34,200 nucleotides of DNA from Collinsella aerofaciens (GTDB lineage Bacteria > Actinomycetota > Coriobacteriia > Coriobacteriales > Coriobacteriaceae): assembly GCF_015557435.1 (NCBI RefSeq), contig NZ_JADNOH010000096.1:1-34200 (forward strand). The letters run 5' to 3'. A program made the position numbers and the translations under genes. Below, in pieces: positions 14,828-22,727 of this stretch. The notes below the pieces were generated by a model, which saw only the letters and a program-made list of their open reading frames with translations, was not told where the DNA came from and did not search any database. Numbering within the stretch: the first letter of the stretch is position 1; each line of letters begins with the position of its first letter.

Positions 14828-16018
14828 TCATGAGGAGCGCGTTTTGCCGAAGGCCTTGAGCACCGCCGTCACGGGGCCAGGCTGAAAACGGCGGCGTACG
14901 TCGTCCAAGCGCCCGGGGATATCGATGTGCTGCGGGCAGTGACGTGCGCATTTGCCGCACTTGACGCAATTGCTCACCAGCTTGGGCTCGTTCGTCCGCA
15001 CCGCGCTCGCCGTAAAGTATTGAGACAGCCCCGTAAACCAACTATGCGCGTAACTCGCGTTGTAGGCGGCAAAGCAGCCGGGAATATTGATGCCCTTGGG
15101 GCATGGCATGCAGTAGCCGCACCCCGTACAGGGTACGCGATTCGATTTCTCAAACTCTCCTAGCACACGCGCGATGGTATCGAGCTGCTCTGTCGTCATC
15201 GAATCCGGCAGCGCGCGATCCGCCAGCACCGCGTTCTCGTCCACCTGCGCGGTATCGGTCATGCCCGAAAGCAGCATCGTGATTTGAGGATGGTTCCACA
15301 CCCACGAAAGGCCCCAAGCAGCCGGCGACTTCAGGTACGGATCGCGTACGTCATCGAGCACGGCGCGGGCCCGCGGAGGCAGCTTGCCCGCCAGGCGTCC
15401 ACCCAAAAGCGGTTCCATCACAAACACCGCGAGCCCGCGCTCGGCGGCTGCTATAAGTCCCGCCGTCCCCGCTTGGTAGCGCTCTCCAGCGTAGTTGTAC
15501 TGGATCTGGCAAAAATCCCAGTCATACGCGTCAAGCATCGTGAGGAAGTCCGCCGCACTGCCGTGGTACGAAAAACCTATCTGGCGAATACGCCCCGCAG
15601 CCTTTTGGTGCGCAATCCAGTCCTCGATGCCCAACGCCACCACGCGCTCCCACTGGGCGGGCGAGGTGATGTTGTGCATAAGGTAGTAGTCAATATGGTC
15701 GGTCCGCAAACGGTGCAGCTGCTCGTCAAAAAAGCGGTCGAAATCCTCCGCACATTTGCACGAAGCGTGCGGCAACTTAGTCGCCAGCAACACCCGGTCG
15801 CGCAGCCCCAAGCGCTCAAGTGAGGCGCCCACGCACACCTCGTTACCGGGATAGAGATACGCGGTATCCAGATAATTAATCCCCTGCTCCACCGCACGGG
15901 AAATGATGGCATCGGATGTCTTCGCATCGGGGTGTCCCGGCGCACCGGGAAATCTCATGCAGCCCAGACCCAGAGCGGATATTCGGTTACCACTTTTGGG
16001 GTCAACGCGGTATTGCAC
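14828..16018 (-). CDS. Aldo/keto reductase with C-terminal ferredoxin-type 4Fe-4S domain
   Basis: A 396-residue cytoplasmic oxidoreductase. The (beta/alpha)8 aldo/keto reductase part covers residues about 1-280, with the Asp51, Tyr54, Lys81 and His115 tetrad in YLDTAYLYPGNE, LATKLPH and DYYLMHNI. The C-terminus carries two Cys motifs, CTGCGYCMPC (297-306) and CVKCGKCARHC (351-361), each followed by Pro, as in bacterial ferredoxins; they probably bind 4Fe-4S clusters and pass electrons to the active site. I chose the GTG at 16018, which directly follows AAAGGAGGGGGC; starts further upstream would read through that ribosome site. It is divergent from the cyclase gene. The substrate is not known for this subgroup. 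Confidence 0.9.
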   Translation of the reverse strand: MQYRVDPKSGNRISALGLGCMRFPGAPGHPDAKTSDAIISRAVEQGINYLDTAYLYPGNEVCVGASLERLGLRDRVLLATKLPHASCKCAEDFDRFFDEQLHRLRTDHIDYYLMHNITSPAQWERVVALGIEDWIAHQKAAGRIRQIGFSYHGSAADFLTMLDAYDWDFCQIQYNYAGERYQAGTAGLIAAAERGLAVFVMEPLLGGRLAGKLPPRARAVLDDVRDPYLKSPAAWGLSWVWNHPQITMLLSGMTDTAQVDENAVLADRALPDSMTTEQLDTIARVLGEFEKSNRVPCTGCGYCMPCPKGINIPGCFAAYNASYAHSWFTGLSQYFTASAVRTNEPKLVSNCVKCGKCARHCPQHIDIPGRLDDVRRRFQPGPVTAVLKAFGKTRSS

Positions 16019-16181
16019 GCCCCCTCCTTTCGCCATCAGCACCCCGGCAAGACGAAACACAATGGTCACGCCATCGAAACACATTGGAATCGCAATCGAG
16101 AACGTATCGTAACGTAGCAGAAATCGAGCTGTCACGGCACCGCTTTAACATCAGCAAAAAGCCCGATGAAAGGAGCCGCCC

Positions 16182-16952
16182 ATGCCCGCGCTCGACCTTT
16201 GGAACCTCGCCTCCCAGCTCAAAAGCAACGATTATCGCTGGGTCGACCTCACCCACACGCTCTCATGCGACACCCCGCACTGGTTTGGCTTTAAGCCATT
16301 TGAGTCCACCAAGCTCTTCGACTACCTGCCCGGCACGCCCGAGGACATGCTCGCGCCCATGCGTTGCTTCCAGTATTCGGTCGCCTCGCAGTACGGCACC
16401 CACGTCGACGCGCCGCGCCACTTCCATGTCGAGGGTCGTTCCCTTGGAGAGATTGAACCCATCGAGTTTATGCATCCGCTCTGCGTGATCGACAAGCATG
16501 AGGAGTGCGCCGCGAATCCCGACTTTATCCTGACCATCGAGGACCTCAAAGCCTGGGAGGATGAGCACGGTCGCATTCCCAAGGACGCTTTCGTCGCCTT
16601 CCGCTCCGACTGGTCCAAGCTCGCCGACCTCGAGAACAAGGACGAGGACGGCCAGCCCCACTACCCCGGCTGGGACCTCGGCGCCATCAAGTGGCTCGTT
16701 GAAGAGCGCGACATCGGCGCCATCGGCCACGAGCCGGCTGACACCGACCCGGCGAGCGTGACCACGCGTGAGGACGCCTACCCCTACCCCGGCGAACAGT
16801 ACATCCTCTCGGTCGACCGCTATCAGATCGAGGTCATGGACCATCTAGACGAGCTTCCCGCCACGGGCGCCGTCATCTTCTGCACCTTCCCCAAGGTGCG
16901 TGATAGCGTCGGATATCCCGCACGTGTCTTTGCGGTCTGCCCCGCGTCATAA
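16182..16952 (+). CDS. Cyclase family protein (kynurenine-formamidase-like metal hydrolase)
   Basis: A 256-residue member of the cyclase/KynB family (PF04199). The metal-binding signature is SQYGTHVDAPRHF, with His74, Asp76 and His80. DLTHTLSCDTPHW near the N-terminus and GAIGHEPADTDPA further on supply the remaining conserved His region. Known members hydrolyse N-formylkynurenine or related amides and esters using Zn or Mn; others act on polyketide or isatin substrates. No kynurenine-pathway genes are near, so the substrate is open. The ATG follows AAAGGAG. It is a single-gene unit ended by the hairpin at 17026-17052. Confidence 0.88.
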   Translation: MPALDLWNLASQLKSNDYRWVDLTHTLSCDTPHWFGFKPFESTKLFDYLPGTPEDMLAPMRCFQYSVASQYGTHVDAPRHFHVEGRSLGEIEPIEFMHPLCVIDKHEECAANPDFILTIEDLKAWEDEHGRIPKDAFVAFRSDWSKLADLENKDEDGQPHYPGWDLGAIKWLVEERDIGAIGHEPADTDPASVTTREDAYPYPGEQYILSVDRYQIEVMDHLDELPATGAVIFCTFPKVRDSVGYPARVFAVCPAS

Positions 16953-17025
16953 GTTCCCATGCGTTTGTTCTTCTAAATACGGCCATCCGGTGCACGCGAC
17001 ATGGCCCGGCGGCATACAATCCATC

Positions 17026-17052
17026 AGGCGCCCCATACGCGGGCGCCTTTTT
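17026..17052 (+). terminator. Rho-independent terminator after the cyclase gene
   Basis: AGGCGCCC (17026-17033) pairs perfectly with GGGCGCCT (17041-17048) over a 7-base loop and is followed by TTTT. It lies immediately upstream of the ketopantoate reductase ribosome site. Confidence 0.85.
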
Positions 17053-17069
17053 ATGGGGAGATGATTCAC

Positions 17070-17984
17070 ATGCAGATCAACAAGGTCGCCTTCATCGGCA
17101 AGGGCGGCGTGGGCCTGCTCTACGGCAGCATGATCGCCCAAGCGCTCGGCAACGACGCCGTCGAATACGTTATGGACGACGCGCGCTTTGAGCGCCACGC
17201 GGGTGATGCGCTCACCGTCAACGGCAAGCCCTGCGCGCTCAAGTCCGTCCGCGCGAGCGAGGCGACGCCCGTCGACCTGGTCATCCTCACGGTCAAGACA
17301 ACCGGGCTCGATGTGGCGCTCAAAACCCTGGAAAGCGTCGTGGGACCCGACACGCTGATCGCGTCGCTGTGCAACGGCATCACGAGCGAGCAGAAGATTG
17401 CCGAGCGCTTTGGCTGGGAGCACACCGTCCTTGGTATCTGCCAGGGCATGGACGCCGTGTTTCTCAACGGCGCGCTCACCTTTACCAATGCGGGCGAGAT
17501 CCGCTTTGGTGCGGCCGCCGGCACCGACCCCGCGACCGTCACCGCTATCGACGGGCTCTACACGCGCTGCGGCATCGCCCACACCGTCGAGGACGACATC
17601 GCCCACCGCATGTGGGCAAAACTTATGCTCAACGACGGCATCAACCAGACTTGCATGGCCTACGGCGGCACGTACGGAAGTGCCACGGAACAGGGCTCCG
17701 AGCAGCTCCGCAGTTTTGTCTCCGCCATGCGCGAGACGCTTGCGGTCGCCAACGCCGAGGGTATCGAGCTCACCGAGGCAGACCTAACGCAGATGGTGCA
17801 TCTCATCGAGGGGCTCGACCCCGCCGGCATGCCCTCGATGGCGCAGGACCGCGTCGCGCAGCGCAAAACAGAGGTCGAGGAGTTCGCGGGCACCGTCCGC
17901 CGCCTCGCGGCCAAGCACGATATCCAGGCGCCGCAGAACGAATGGCTCTATCGGCGCATCCGTGATATCGAGGCAAGCTGGTAA
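17070..17984 (+). CDS. panE: 2-dehydropantoate 2-reductase (ketopantoate reductase family)
   Basis: A 304-residue NADPH-dependent reductase of the PanE/ApbA family, which makes pantoate for coenzyme A. The nucleotide loop is VAFIGKGGVGLLYG (GxGxxG at residues 10-15). The substrate-domain signature is RMWAKLMLNDGINQTCM, where the Lys and Asn residues match the catalytic Lys and substrate-binding Asn of E. coli PanE. The second domain is all-helical, as expected. I chose the ATG at 17070 (MQINK), nine bases after GGGGAG; the longer frame from 17001 would run through the upstream terminator. No other pantothenate genes are adjacent, and this family also contains reductases of other 2-keto acids, so panE is probable rather than certain. 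Confidence 0.85.
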   Translation: MQINKVAFIGKGGVGLLYGSMIAQALGNDAVEYVMDDARFERHAGDALTVNGKPCALKSVRASEATPVDLVILTVKTTGLDVALKTLESVVGPDTLIASLCNGITSEQKIAERFGWEHTVLGICQGMDAVFLNGALTFTNAGEIRFGAAAGTDPATVTAIDGLYTRCGIAHTVEDDIAHRMWAKLMLNDGINQTCMAYGGTYGSATEQGSEQLRSFVSAMRETLAVANAEGIELTEADLTQMVHLIEGLDPAGMPSMAQDRVAQRKTEVEEFAGTVRRLAAKHDIQAPQNEWLYRRIRDIEASW

Positions 17985-18017
17985 CGCCGCCGCACCGCAT
18001 CCAACAGTCTCAATAGC

Positions 18018-18056
18018 AAAAACCGCCGCAAAGGGCACTCCCCTTGTGGCGGTTTT
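18018..18056. terminator. Bidirectional terminator between panE and the small membrane protein
   Basis: AAAACCGCC (18019-18027) pairs with GGCGGTTTT (18048-18056), with further inner pairing of CAAAGGG to CCCTTGT. A-rich and T-rich flanks suit both convergent transcripts. Confidence 0.8.
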
Positions 18057-18093
18057 CATGTTCAGCCACGGCCAACAGTCATTTTCGCAACAG

Positions 18094-18300
18094 CTAGAGA
18101 TGCGACTCCGGAACCTCGTCCTCATCGTCGCGACAAAGGACAACACCGGCGCTTCCCAGCAGTGTGACCGCGATCAGCGCGCCGACCACAATAGGAGCAG
18201 CCCCGCACGAGCCCTGCATGCCTGCGACAAACGCAGCTGTAGGGCCAAGACAGCCAAGTACCAATGCGACGGCGGCGATAGCGATATCTCGAGCGTTCAT
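18094..18300 (-). CDS. Small two-helix membrane protein, unknown function
   Basis: A 68-residue protein with two predicted membrane helices (about residues 5-27 and 35-56) joined by a short loop with a Cys (MQGSCGAAP), then an acidic tail (RDDEDEVPESHL). The second helix is Gly/Ala-rich. The ATG at 18300 follows GGAGGAAG. It is a single-gene unit, and neighbours on both sides are unrelated. I do not recognise the family. Composition and the start signal support a real gene; a short frame of this kind could still be chance. Confidence 0.6.
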   Translation of the reverse strand: MNARDIAIAAVALVLGCLGPTAAFVAGMQGSCGAAPIVVGALIAVTLLGSAGVVLCRDDEDEVPESHL

Positions 18301-18417
18301 GAGACCACTTCCTCCACGAGAAAGACCTTATTTCTCATGAACCAGTGTGCCCCGCATGCATACGCCCAGCGTACCGCCACGGTAAGGGCTCTGTTAACTC
18401 AAACGCACATAAAGAAA

Positions 18418-18461
18418 GGGCGGCTTTACGTTGCCTAAAAGCTCAGTAAAGACGCCCGCCC
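18418..18461 (-). terminator. Hairpin after the secreted coiled-coil protein gene
   Basis: On the minus strand a GGGCGGGCGTCTTTAC arm (18446-18461) pairs imperfectly with GTAAAGCCGCCC (18418-18429), followed by TTTCTTT. It begins 30 bases past the stop at 18492. Confidence 0.65.
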
Positions 18462-18491
18462 ATCATGTGCCTATTTTGCTCTGATGGCAGA

Positions 18492-19268
18492 TTACCAACC
18501 GGTGTAGTAGTCGGTGGTTCCGGCGGCGCAGCCGGAGTCATAGACCTTGCAATCACCCTTGGAGCCCGTAAAGGTCGAGCCCTGGGCCATATCGCCCGCG
18601 GCAACAACGTAATAGCCGTCGGAATCGCGCCAGAAGCCCTCAGAATCCTGAGTCCATTCGCCCGTGCGATAGTGATAAAGCACATTGCTGCTGTAATAGG
18701 TCTCGCGGCGCCCGTTGTAGTTATTGACACCCGCAGAGCGCGTCAGGCCCGATCCGTTCGCGTAGGACGCGGCAGACGCGTAGGACGGAGTGTAGCCGGC
18801 GTTGTAGTACGAAGCCTGGGCGGCCTCGGCAGCCTCTGCCTCGGCGGCAGCGGCCTCGAGCGCTTCGCGCTTGGCATTCTCAAGCGCAGTGCGCAGCTCA
18901 TCGAGCTCGGTCGACTTCGCGTCGACCTCCCCCATCGTCAAAAGGCTGCCCGCACCATCGATACAACCCTGCAGCACAGCGCGCTCGTCATCGGTGGCAT
19001 AGTCACCATACATGTTTAGGATAATCTGAGCGCGCATCTCAAGGGAATCGCGCTTGGCCTCCATCGAGGCGTTCCACTCCTGCATGGAACCATAACCATC
19101 GCCGCGATAATCAACGGGCTGTACCAGCGTCGTCTCGGACGGCGTAGATCCAACCGTATCGGACAGTGTTGCCGCGTGGGCATCAGTTGTGCCGGCGCCC
19201 GCCAAAAGCGCCACGGTCAGAGCGGCGGAAAGGGCGGCGGCTTTCGGTTTTCGTGAATCGATCCTCAT
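18492..19268 (-). CDS. Secreted coiled-coil protein with conserved C-terminal domain
   Basis: A 258-residue exported protein. Residues 1-32 form a signal peptide (MRIDSRKPK, then an Ala/Leu core, then an AHA-A cleavage site). Residues about 55-140 are helical, with an Ala/Glu-rich coiled coil (ELDELRTALENAKREALEAA). A Tyr/Ser/Ala-rich linker follows. The last 90 residues form a compact domain with GRRETYYSSNVL, DSEGFWRDSDGYYVVAAGD and KVYDSGCAAGTTDYYTGW. I have seen the YVVAA...KVYDxGC pattern in secreted proteins of gut Firmicutes and Actinobacteria, possibly a double-psi barrel, but the function is not known to me. Two Cys may form a disulfide. The start at 19268 has GGAGG 11 bases upstream, somewhat distant. 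The longer frame to 19574 is spurious. Confidence 0.75.
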   Translation of the reverse strand: MRIDSRKPKAAALSAALTVALLAGAGTTDAHAATLSDTVGSTPSETTLVQPVDYRGDGYGSMQEWNASMEAKRDSLEMRAQIILNMYGDYATDDERAVLQGCIDGAGSLLTMGEVDAKSTELDELRTALENAKREALEAAAAEAEAAEAAQASYYNAGYTPSYASAASYANGSGLTRSAGVNNYNGRRETYYSSNVLYHYRTGEWTQDSEGFWRDSDGYYVVAAGDMAQGSTFTGSKGDCKVYDSGCAAGTTDYYTGW

Positions 19269-19483
19269 GTAGCTGGAAACCTCCGTAGTGCGTTTTTGCT
19301 GCGTTTGAGCTGCGTGTGATTCGATCGCGCTGCATAGTACCTCGAGCAAATCGCGACCTGCGGTTTTACTCAAAAGGCGCACGTCAATTGCGTAAAACTC
19401 ACATCCTCTCAACAGGAGTTTTCCACAACTCGAATGCATAAAGCATGCCAAAAACCCTGTAATAGCGCCCTTCCTATGCAAAA
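19269..19483. other. Non-coding upstream region of the secreted protein
   Basis: Together with the metY terminator this makes about 310 bases without a gene. I see no convincing -35/-10 pair with proper spacing and no short frame with a good ribosome site. It probably contains the secreted protein's promoter. Confidence 0.4.
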
Positions 19484-19520
19484 AAGGCGCCTGCGCAACC
19501 ATTGCTTGCGCAGGCGCCTT
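19484..19520 (-). terminator. Rho-independent terminator after metY
   Basis: Perfect 15-base stem (19484-19498 with 19506-19520, arm AAGGCGCCTGCGCAA) and a 7-base loop, followed on the minus strand by a T run (TTTTTT counting the end of the arm). Confidence 0.9.
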
Positions 19521-19580
19521 GAGCAGGCATTTTATGCAGTTATACCTATCGAGTCGCAAGGGGTCCTTGCACAAGTCGCC

Positions 19581-20891
19581 TTACTCGTCCAGCGCGGCGA
19601 AGGCCTGCTTCAGATCCCAAATGATGTCCTCGGCGTTCTCGGTACCGATGGAAAGACGGATCGTGGAGGGCGTGATGTTCTGCTCGGCGAGCTCCTCGGC
19701 AGAGAGCTGGGAGTGCGTGGTGGTAGCCGGGTGCACGACGAGCGACTTGACGTCGGCCACGTTGGCGAGCAGCGAGAACACCTGCAGATGATCGATGAAC
19801 TTCCAAGCTGCCTCCTGGCCACCCTTAATCTCAAAGGTGAAGATCGACGCGCCACCGTTGGGGAAGTACTTCTGATAGAGCTCGTGATCGGGGTGCTCAG
19901 ACAGGCTCGGGTGGTTCACCTTGACGACATGGCTGTCACCAGCCAGGAACTCAACGACCTTCTTGGTGTTCTCGACATGACGGTCGACGCGCAGCGACAG
20001 AGTCTCGGTACCCTGGAGCAAGATCCAGGCGTTGAACGGGCTGATGCAGGCGCCCTCGTCGCGCAGCAAGATGGCGCGGACATAGGTCGCGAAGGCAGCG
20101 GGACCGGCAGCCTCGGCAAACGAGACGCCATGGTAGGAGGGGTTGGGCTCGGCGATCTGCGCATACTTGCCGCTCGCCTTCCAGTCGAAGTTGCCGCCAT
20201 CGACGATCACGCCGCCCAGCGAAGTTCCGTGGCCGCCGATGAACTTAGTTGCGGAGTGGACAACGATGTTGGCGCCATGCTCCAGCGGACGGAACAGATA
20301 CGGGGTGCCGAAAGTGTTGTCGACGACGACCGGCAAACTATGCCTCTTGGCGATCTCGGAGATGGCGTCGATGTTGGGAATGTCGGAATTGGGGTTGCCG
20401 AGCGTCTCGAGGTAGATGACCGTGGTGTTGTCCCTGATGGCACCCTCAACCTCTTCCAGGTTATGAGCATCGACAAACGTGGTCTCGACGCCAAACTGGG
20501 AGAGCGTATGCTCCAGCAGGTTGTAGGAGCCACCGTAGATGGTCTTCTGAGCCACCACGTGGTCACCAGCCTGGGCAAGAGCCTGCAGGGTATAGGTGAT
20601 GGCAGCGGCACCGGAGGCGACGGCAAGACCGGCCACGCCACCCTCGAGCGCGGCGATACGGTCCTCAAAGACGCCCTGGGTGGAGTTGGTCAGACGGCCG
20701 TAGATGTTACCGGCGTCGGCAAGACCAAAGCGGTCGGCGGCGTGCTGGGAGTTGCGGAACACATAGCTCGTGGTCTGGTAGATAGGCACGGCGCGGGAGT
20801 CGGATGCGGGGTCGGCGCTCTCCTGGCCAACATGAAGCTGCAGGGTATCGAAACCAAAGGTGTGCTCGGGGTTGTTGATGAACTGGCTCAT
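19581..20891 (-). CDS. metY: O-acetylhomoserine sulfhydrylase / cysteine synthase family enzyme
   Basis: A 436-residue PLP enzyme of the Cys/Met-metabolism (gamma) family, MetY type. It replaces the acetyl group of O-acetylhomoserine with sulfide to give homocysteine. The MetY-like start is [32 protein letters not shown]. The PLP site is [14 protein letters not shown] with Lys216, and [12 protein letters not shown] carries the cofactor-binding Asp191. The [10 protein letters not shown] segment supplies a Tyr and Arg that bind cofactor phosphate across the dimer. The ATG at 20891 has AAGGAG six bases upstream. An in-frame GTG at 20957 would add 22 residues of doubtful value. The leader (about 180 bases) has a strong promoter and a short Cys-containing ORF. 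A LysR regulator is divergent and is the likely controller. Confidence 0.95.
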   Translation of the reverse strand: MSQFINNPEHTFGFDTLQLHVGQESADPASDSRAVPIYQTTSYVFRNSQHAADRFGLADAGNIYGRLTNSTQGVFEDRIAALEGGVAGLAVASGAAAITYTLQALAQAGDHVVAQKTIYGGSYNLLEHTLSQFGVETTFVDAHNLEEVEGAIRDNTTVIYLETLGNPNSDIPNIDAISEIAKRHSLPVVVDNTFGTPYLFRPLEHGANIVVHSATKFIGGHGTSLGGVIVDGGNFDWKASGKYAQIAEPNPSYHGVSFAEAAGPAAFATYVRAILLRDEGACISPFNAWILLQGTETLSLRVDRHVENTKKVVEFLAGDSHVVKVNHPSLSEHPDHELYQKYFPNGGASIFTFEIKGGQEAAWKFIDHLQVFSLLANVADVKSLVVHPATTTHSQLSAEELAEQNITPSTIRLSIGTENAEDIIWDLKQAFAALDE

Positions 20892-20953
20892 GATGATCTC
20901 CTTGATCGAACGAAAGTAAATAAATAAGAGAAAAGTAAGTCGCTGTCTCCTGA

Positions 20954-21007
20954 TCACGCCAACGGGCGCAAACAGGAGCCCGGCATTCGTCTTGGCAAGC
21001 AGTTCAT
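20954..21007 (-). CDS. Putative 17-residue leader peptide upstream of metY
   Basis: The frame MNCLPRRMPGSCLRPLA begins at an ATG (21007-21005) with an excellent ribosome site, AAAGGAGG, seven bases upstream. It contains two Cys and two Met codons. Its TGA stop overlaps a GTG (20957-20955) that is in frame with metY. It lies inside the long metY leader downstream of a good promoter. Short Cys-containing leader peptides that sense cysteine are known upstream of cysteine genes in mycobacteria; a similar role is inference here. An inverted repeat CTCCTG...CAGGAG spans the end of the ORF. It is not similar to any leader sequence that I can name. Confidence 0.5.
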   Translation of the reverse strand: MNCLPRRMPGSCLRPLA

Positions 21008-21076
21008 ATGCGGTCCTCCTTTTGACATCCCGGTTCCGTGGTCGGCTTAATTACCTACCTCCTTTGTATGTTTTGA

Positions 21077-21105
21077 ATAGTACGAGCATTGTTTCGCTCG
21101 GTCAA
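21077..21105 (-). promoter_or_regulatory. metY promoter with internal inverted repeat
   Basis: Minus-strand -35 TTGACC (21100-21105), an exact 17-base spacer, and -10 TACTAT (21077-21082). The spacer holds the dyad CGAGC...GCTCG, a possible operator half-site pair. A second dyad, GATAGCTATC at 21141-21150, lies near the LysR ribosome site and may serve autoregulation. Confidence 0.7.
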
Positions 21106-21166
21106 TCACTTAAAAGCGCTAACCTGTTATCGGTTTTTTAGATAGCTATCGAAAGGACGGGCACCG

Positions 21167-22069
21167 ATGACCCTCCAGCAGCTTCGTTTTCTTATCGCCG
21201 TGGCAGAGTCCGGCTCAATCAACGCCGCAGCTCAGCGCCTCTATACCGCTCAGTCCAACATCTCAAACGCCATCAAAAGCCTAGAACAAGAGCTCCATCT
21301 GGAGATCTTTACGCGCTCCAGCCGCGGCGTCACGCTCACCAACGACGGCACCGAGCTTTTGGGCTATGCGCGCCAGGTCGTAGAGCAGGCCGACATGCTC
21401 GAGGCACGCTACGAGGACGGTGGCACCCCGCAAGCCCGCCTCGCCATTTCCGCCCAGCACTACGCCTTTTCGGTCGAGGCCTTTGTCAACGTAGTCGAGC
21501 GCTGCCGCGACAGCAAGTTCGAGTTCATCATGCGCGAGACCACCACATCGCAGATCATCGATGACGTCCGTGCGTTTCGCAGCGATATCGGCATTCTGTA
21601 TCTGGATGACTTTAACGCCCGCGTTCTGCAGAAGGCCTTCGCCGATGCTCGCGCAAGCTTCCATCCCCTATTCGACGCGACGGTCCACGTCTTCGTTAGC
21701 GAGCGCCACCCGCTCGCACGCCGCCCGCAGCTGTCCCTTGCCGACCTCACGCCCTATACGCGCTACAGCTTTGAGCAGGGAACCTCAAACTCCTTCTATT
21801 ACGCCGAGGAACCTTTTAGCTATATCCCTTGCGACCGCAACATACGAATCTCGGACCGCGGAACACTTACTAACTTACTTATCACGTCGAACGGTTACAC
21901 CCTGTCGACCGGTGTCCTCTCCAATGAAATGCAATGGGGCATGGCATCGATCCCGCTAGCAGACGCCCCAACGATGCACGTTGGCTACATCATGCACGAC
22001 GAGCGCAAGCCCTCTCTCCTCTTGCAGCAATACCTCGACGAGCTCAACCGCATCATCCATGCCAACTAA
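21167..22069 (+). CDS. LysR-family transcriptional regulator
   Basis: A 300-residue LTTR. The N-terminal winged helix-turn-helix is textbook: MTLQQLRFLIAVAESGSINAAAQRLYTAQSNISNAIKSLEQELHLEIFTRSSRGVTLTNDGTELL, given here in outline over residues 1-65. Residues about 90-295 are the periplasmic-binding-like effector domain. The ATG follows GAAAGGAC. It is transcribed away from metY, the classical arrangement for an LTTR and its target, so control of sulfur amino-acid synthesis (as by CysB, CmbR or MetR) is the likely role. The effector, perhaps O-acetylserine or O-acetylhomoserine, is not identifiable. The stop is followed by about 100 bases before rnhA, which is probably separately transcribed. 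Confidence 0.92.
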   Translation: MTLQQLRFLIAVAESGSINAAAQRLYTAQSNISNAIKSLEQELHLEIFTRSSRGVTLTNDGTELLGYARQVVEQADMLEARYEDGGTPQARLAISAQHYAFSVEAFVNVVERCRDSKFEFIMRETTTSQIIDDVRAFRSDIGILYLDDFNARVLQKAFADARASFHPLFDATVHVFVSERHPLARRPQLSLADLTPYTRYSFEQGTSNSFYYAEEPFSYIPCDRNIRISDRGTLTNLLITSNGYTLSTGVLSNEMQWGMASIPLADAPTMHVGYIMHDERKPSLLLQQYLDELNRIIHAN

Positions 22070-22168
22070 CAGTCGGAAGACGGGGTAGAAATCGTAGATT
22101 GCTGGCCCCCGGCGGGCATGGCGCTACAATGGTCACTCACATGAAATGCACTCAACGAAAGGAAGCCC

Positions 22169-22654
22169 GTGAAGGTCATCATCTACACCGACGGCTCGGC
22201 CCGATCAAATCCGGGACGCGGCGGCTACGGCGCCGTGCTCAAATACACCAACCCCGCCGGCAAGACCTTCACCTCCGAGCTTTCGCGCGGCTACGCCAAG
22301 ACCACCAACAACCGCATGGAACTCATGGCGGTCATCGTGGCGCTCGAGGCGCTCAACCGCCCTTGCGAGGTCGAAGTCCATTCCGATTCGCAGTATGTCG
22401 TCAACGCCTTTAACAAGCACTGGATCGACGGCTGGAAAAAGCGCGGATGGAAAACCGCCAACAAGCAACCCGTCAAGAACCGCGACCTGTGGGAGCGCCT
22501 ACTCACCGCCAAAAGCAAGCACAAGGTTGAGTTCATCTGGGTTAAGGGTCACGCCGGTCACGAGCTCAACGAGCGCTGCGATGAGCTCGCCACCACGGCG
22601 GCCGACGGCAGCAACCTCGATATCGACGCCGGCTTTAACGAGAGCGACCTGTAA
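22169..22654 (+). CDS. rnhA: Ribonuclease HI
   Basis: A 161-residue RNase H type 1 that degrades RNA in RNA-DNA hybrids (R-loops and primers). The catalytic acidic residues are all present: Asp8 ([11 protein letters not shown]), Glu51 (NNRMELMA), Asp73 ([10 protein letters not shown]) and Asp138 (ERCDELA), with the flexible His128 in [16 protein letters not shown]. The basic handle region ([28 protein letters not shown]) matches the E. coli-type enzyme. The start is a GTG at 22169 after AAAGGAAG. The next gene begins 73 bases downstream on the same strand. Confidence 0.96.
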   Translation: MKVIIYTDGSARSNPGRGGYGAVLKYTNPAGKTFTSELSRGYAKTTNNRMELMAVIVALEALNRPCEVEVHSDSQYVVNAFNKHWIDGWKKRGWKTANKQPVKNRDLWERLLTAKSKHKVEFIWVKGHAGHELNERCDELATTAADGSNLDIDAGFNESDL

Positions 22655-22727
22655 TAGCGTTTTCGCGCAGCTTTATATCCCCACGCGCTACACTCATCCT
22701 GTAGACCAAACAACGCAAGGGGGACGT

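Noticed and set aside
20892..21075. SAM riboswitch in the metY leader
   Set aside because: None of the conserved SAM-I or SAM-IV core segments (for example the GGTGGAGGGACTGGCCC-like start) could be found; the leader ORF is the better explanation.
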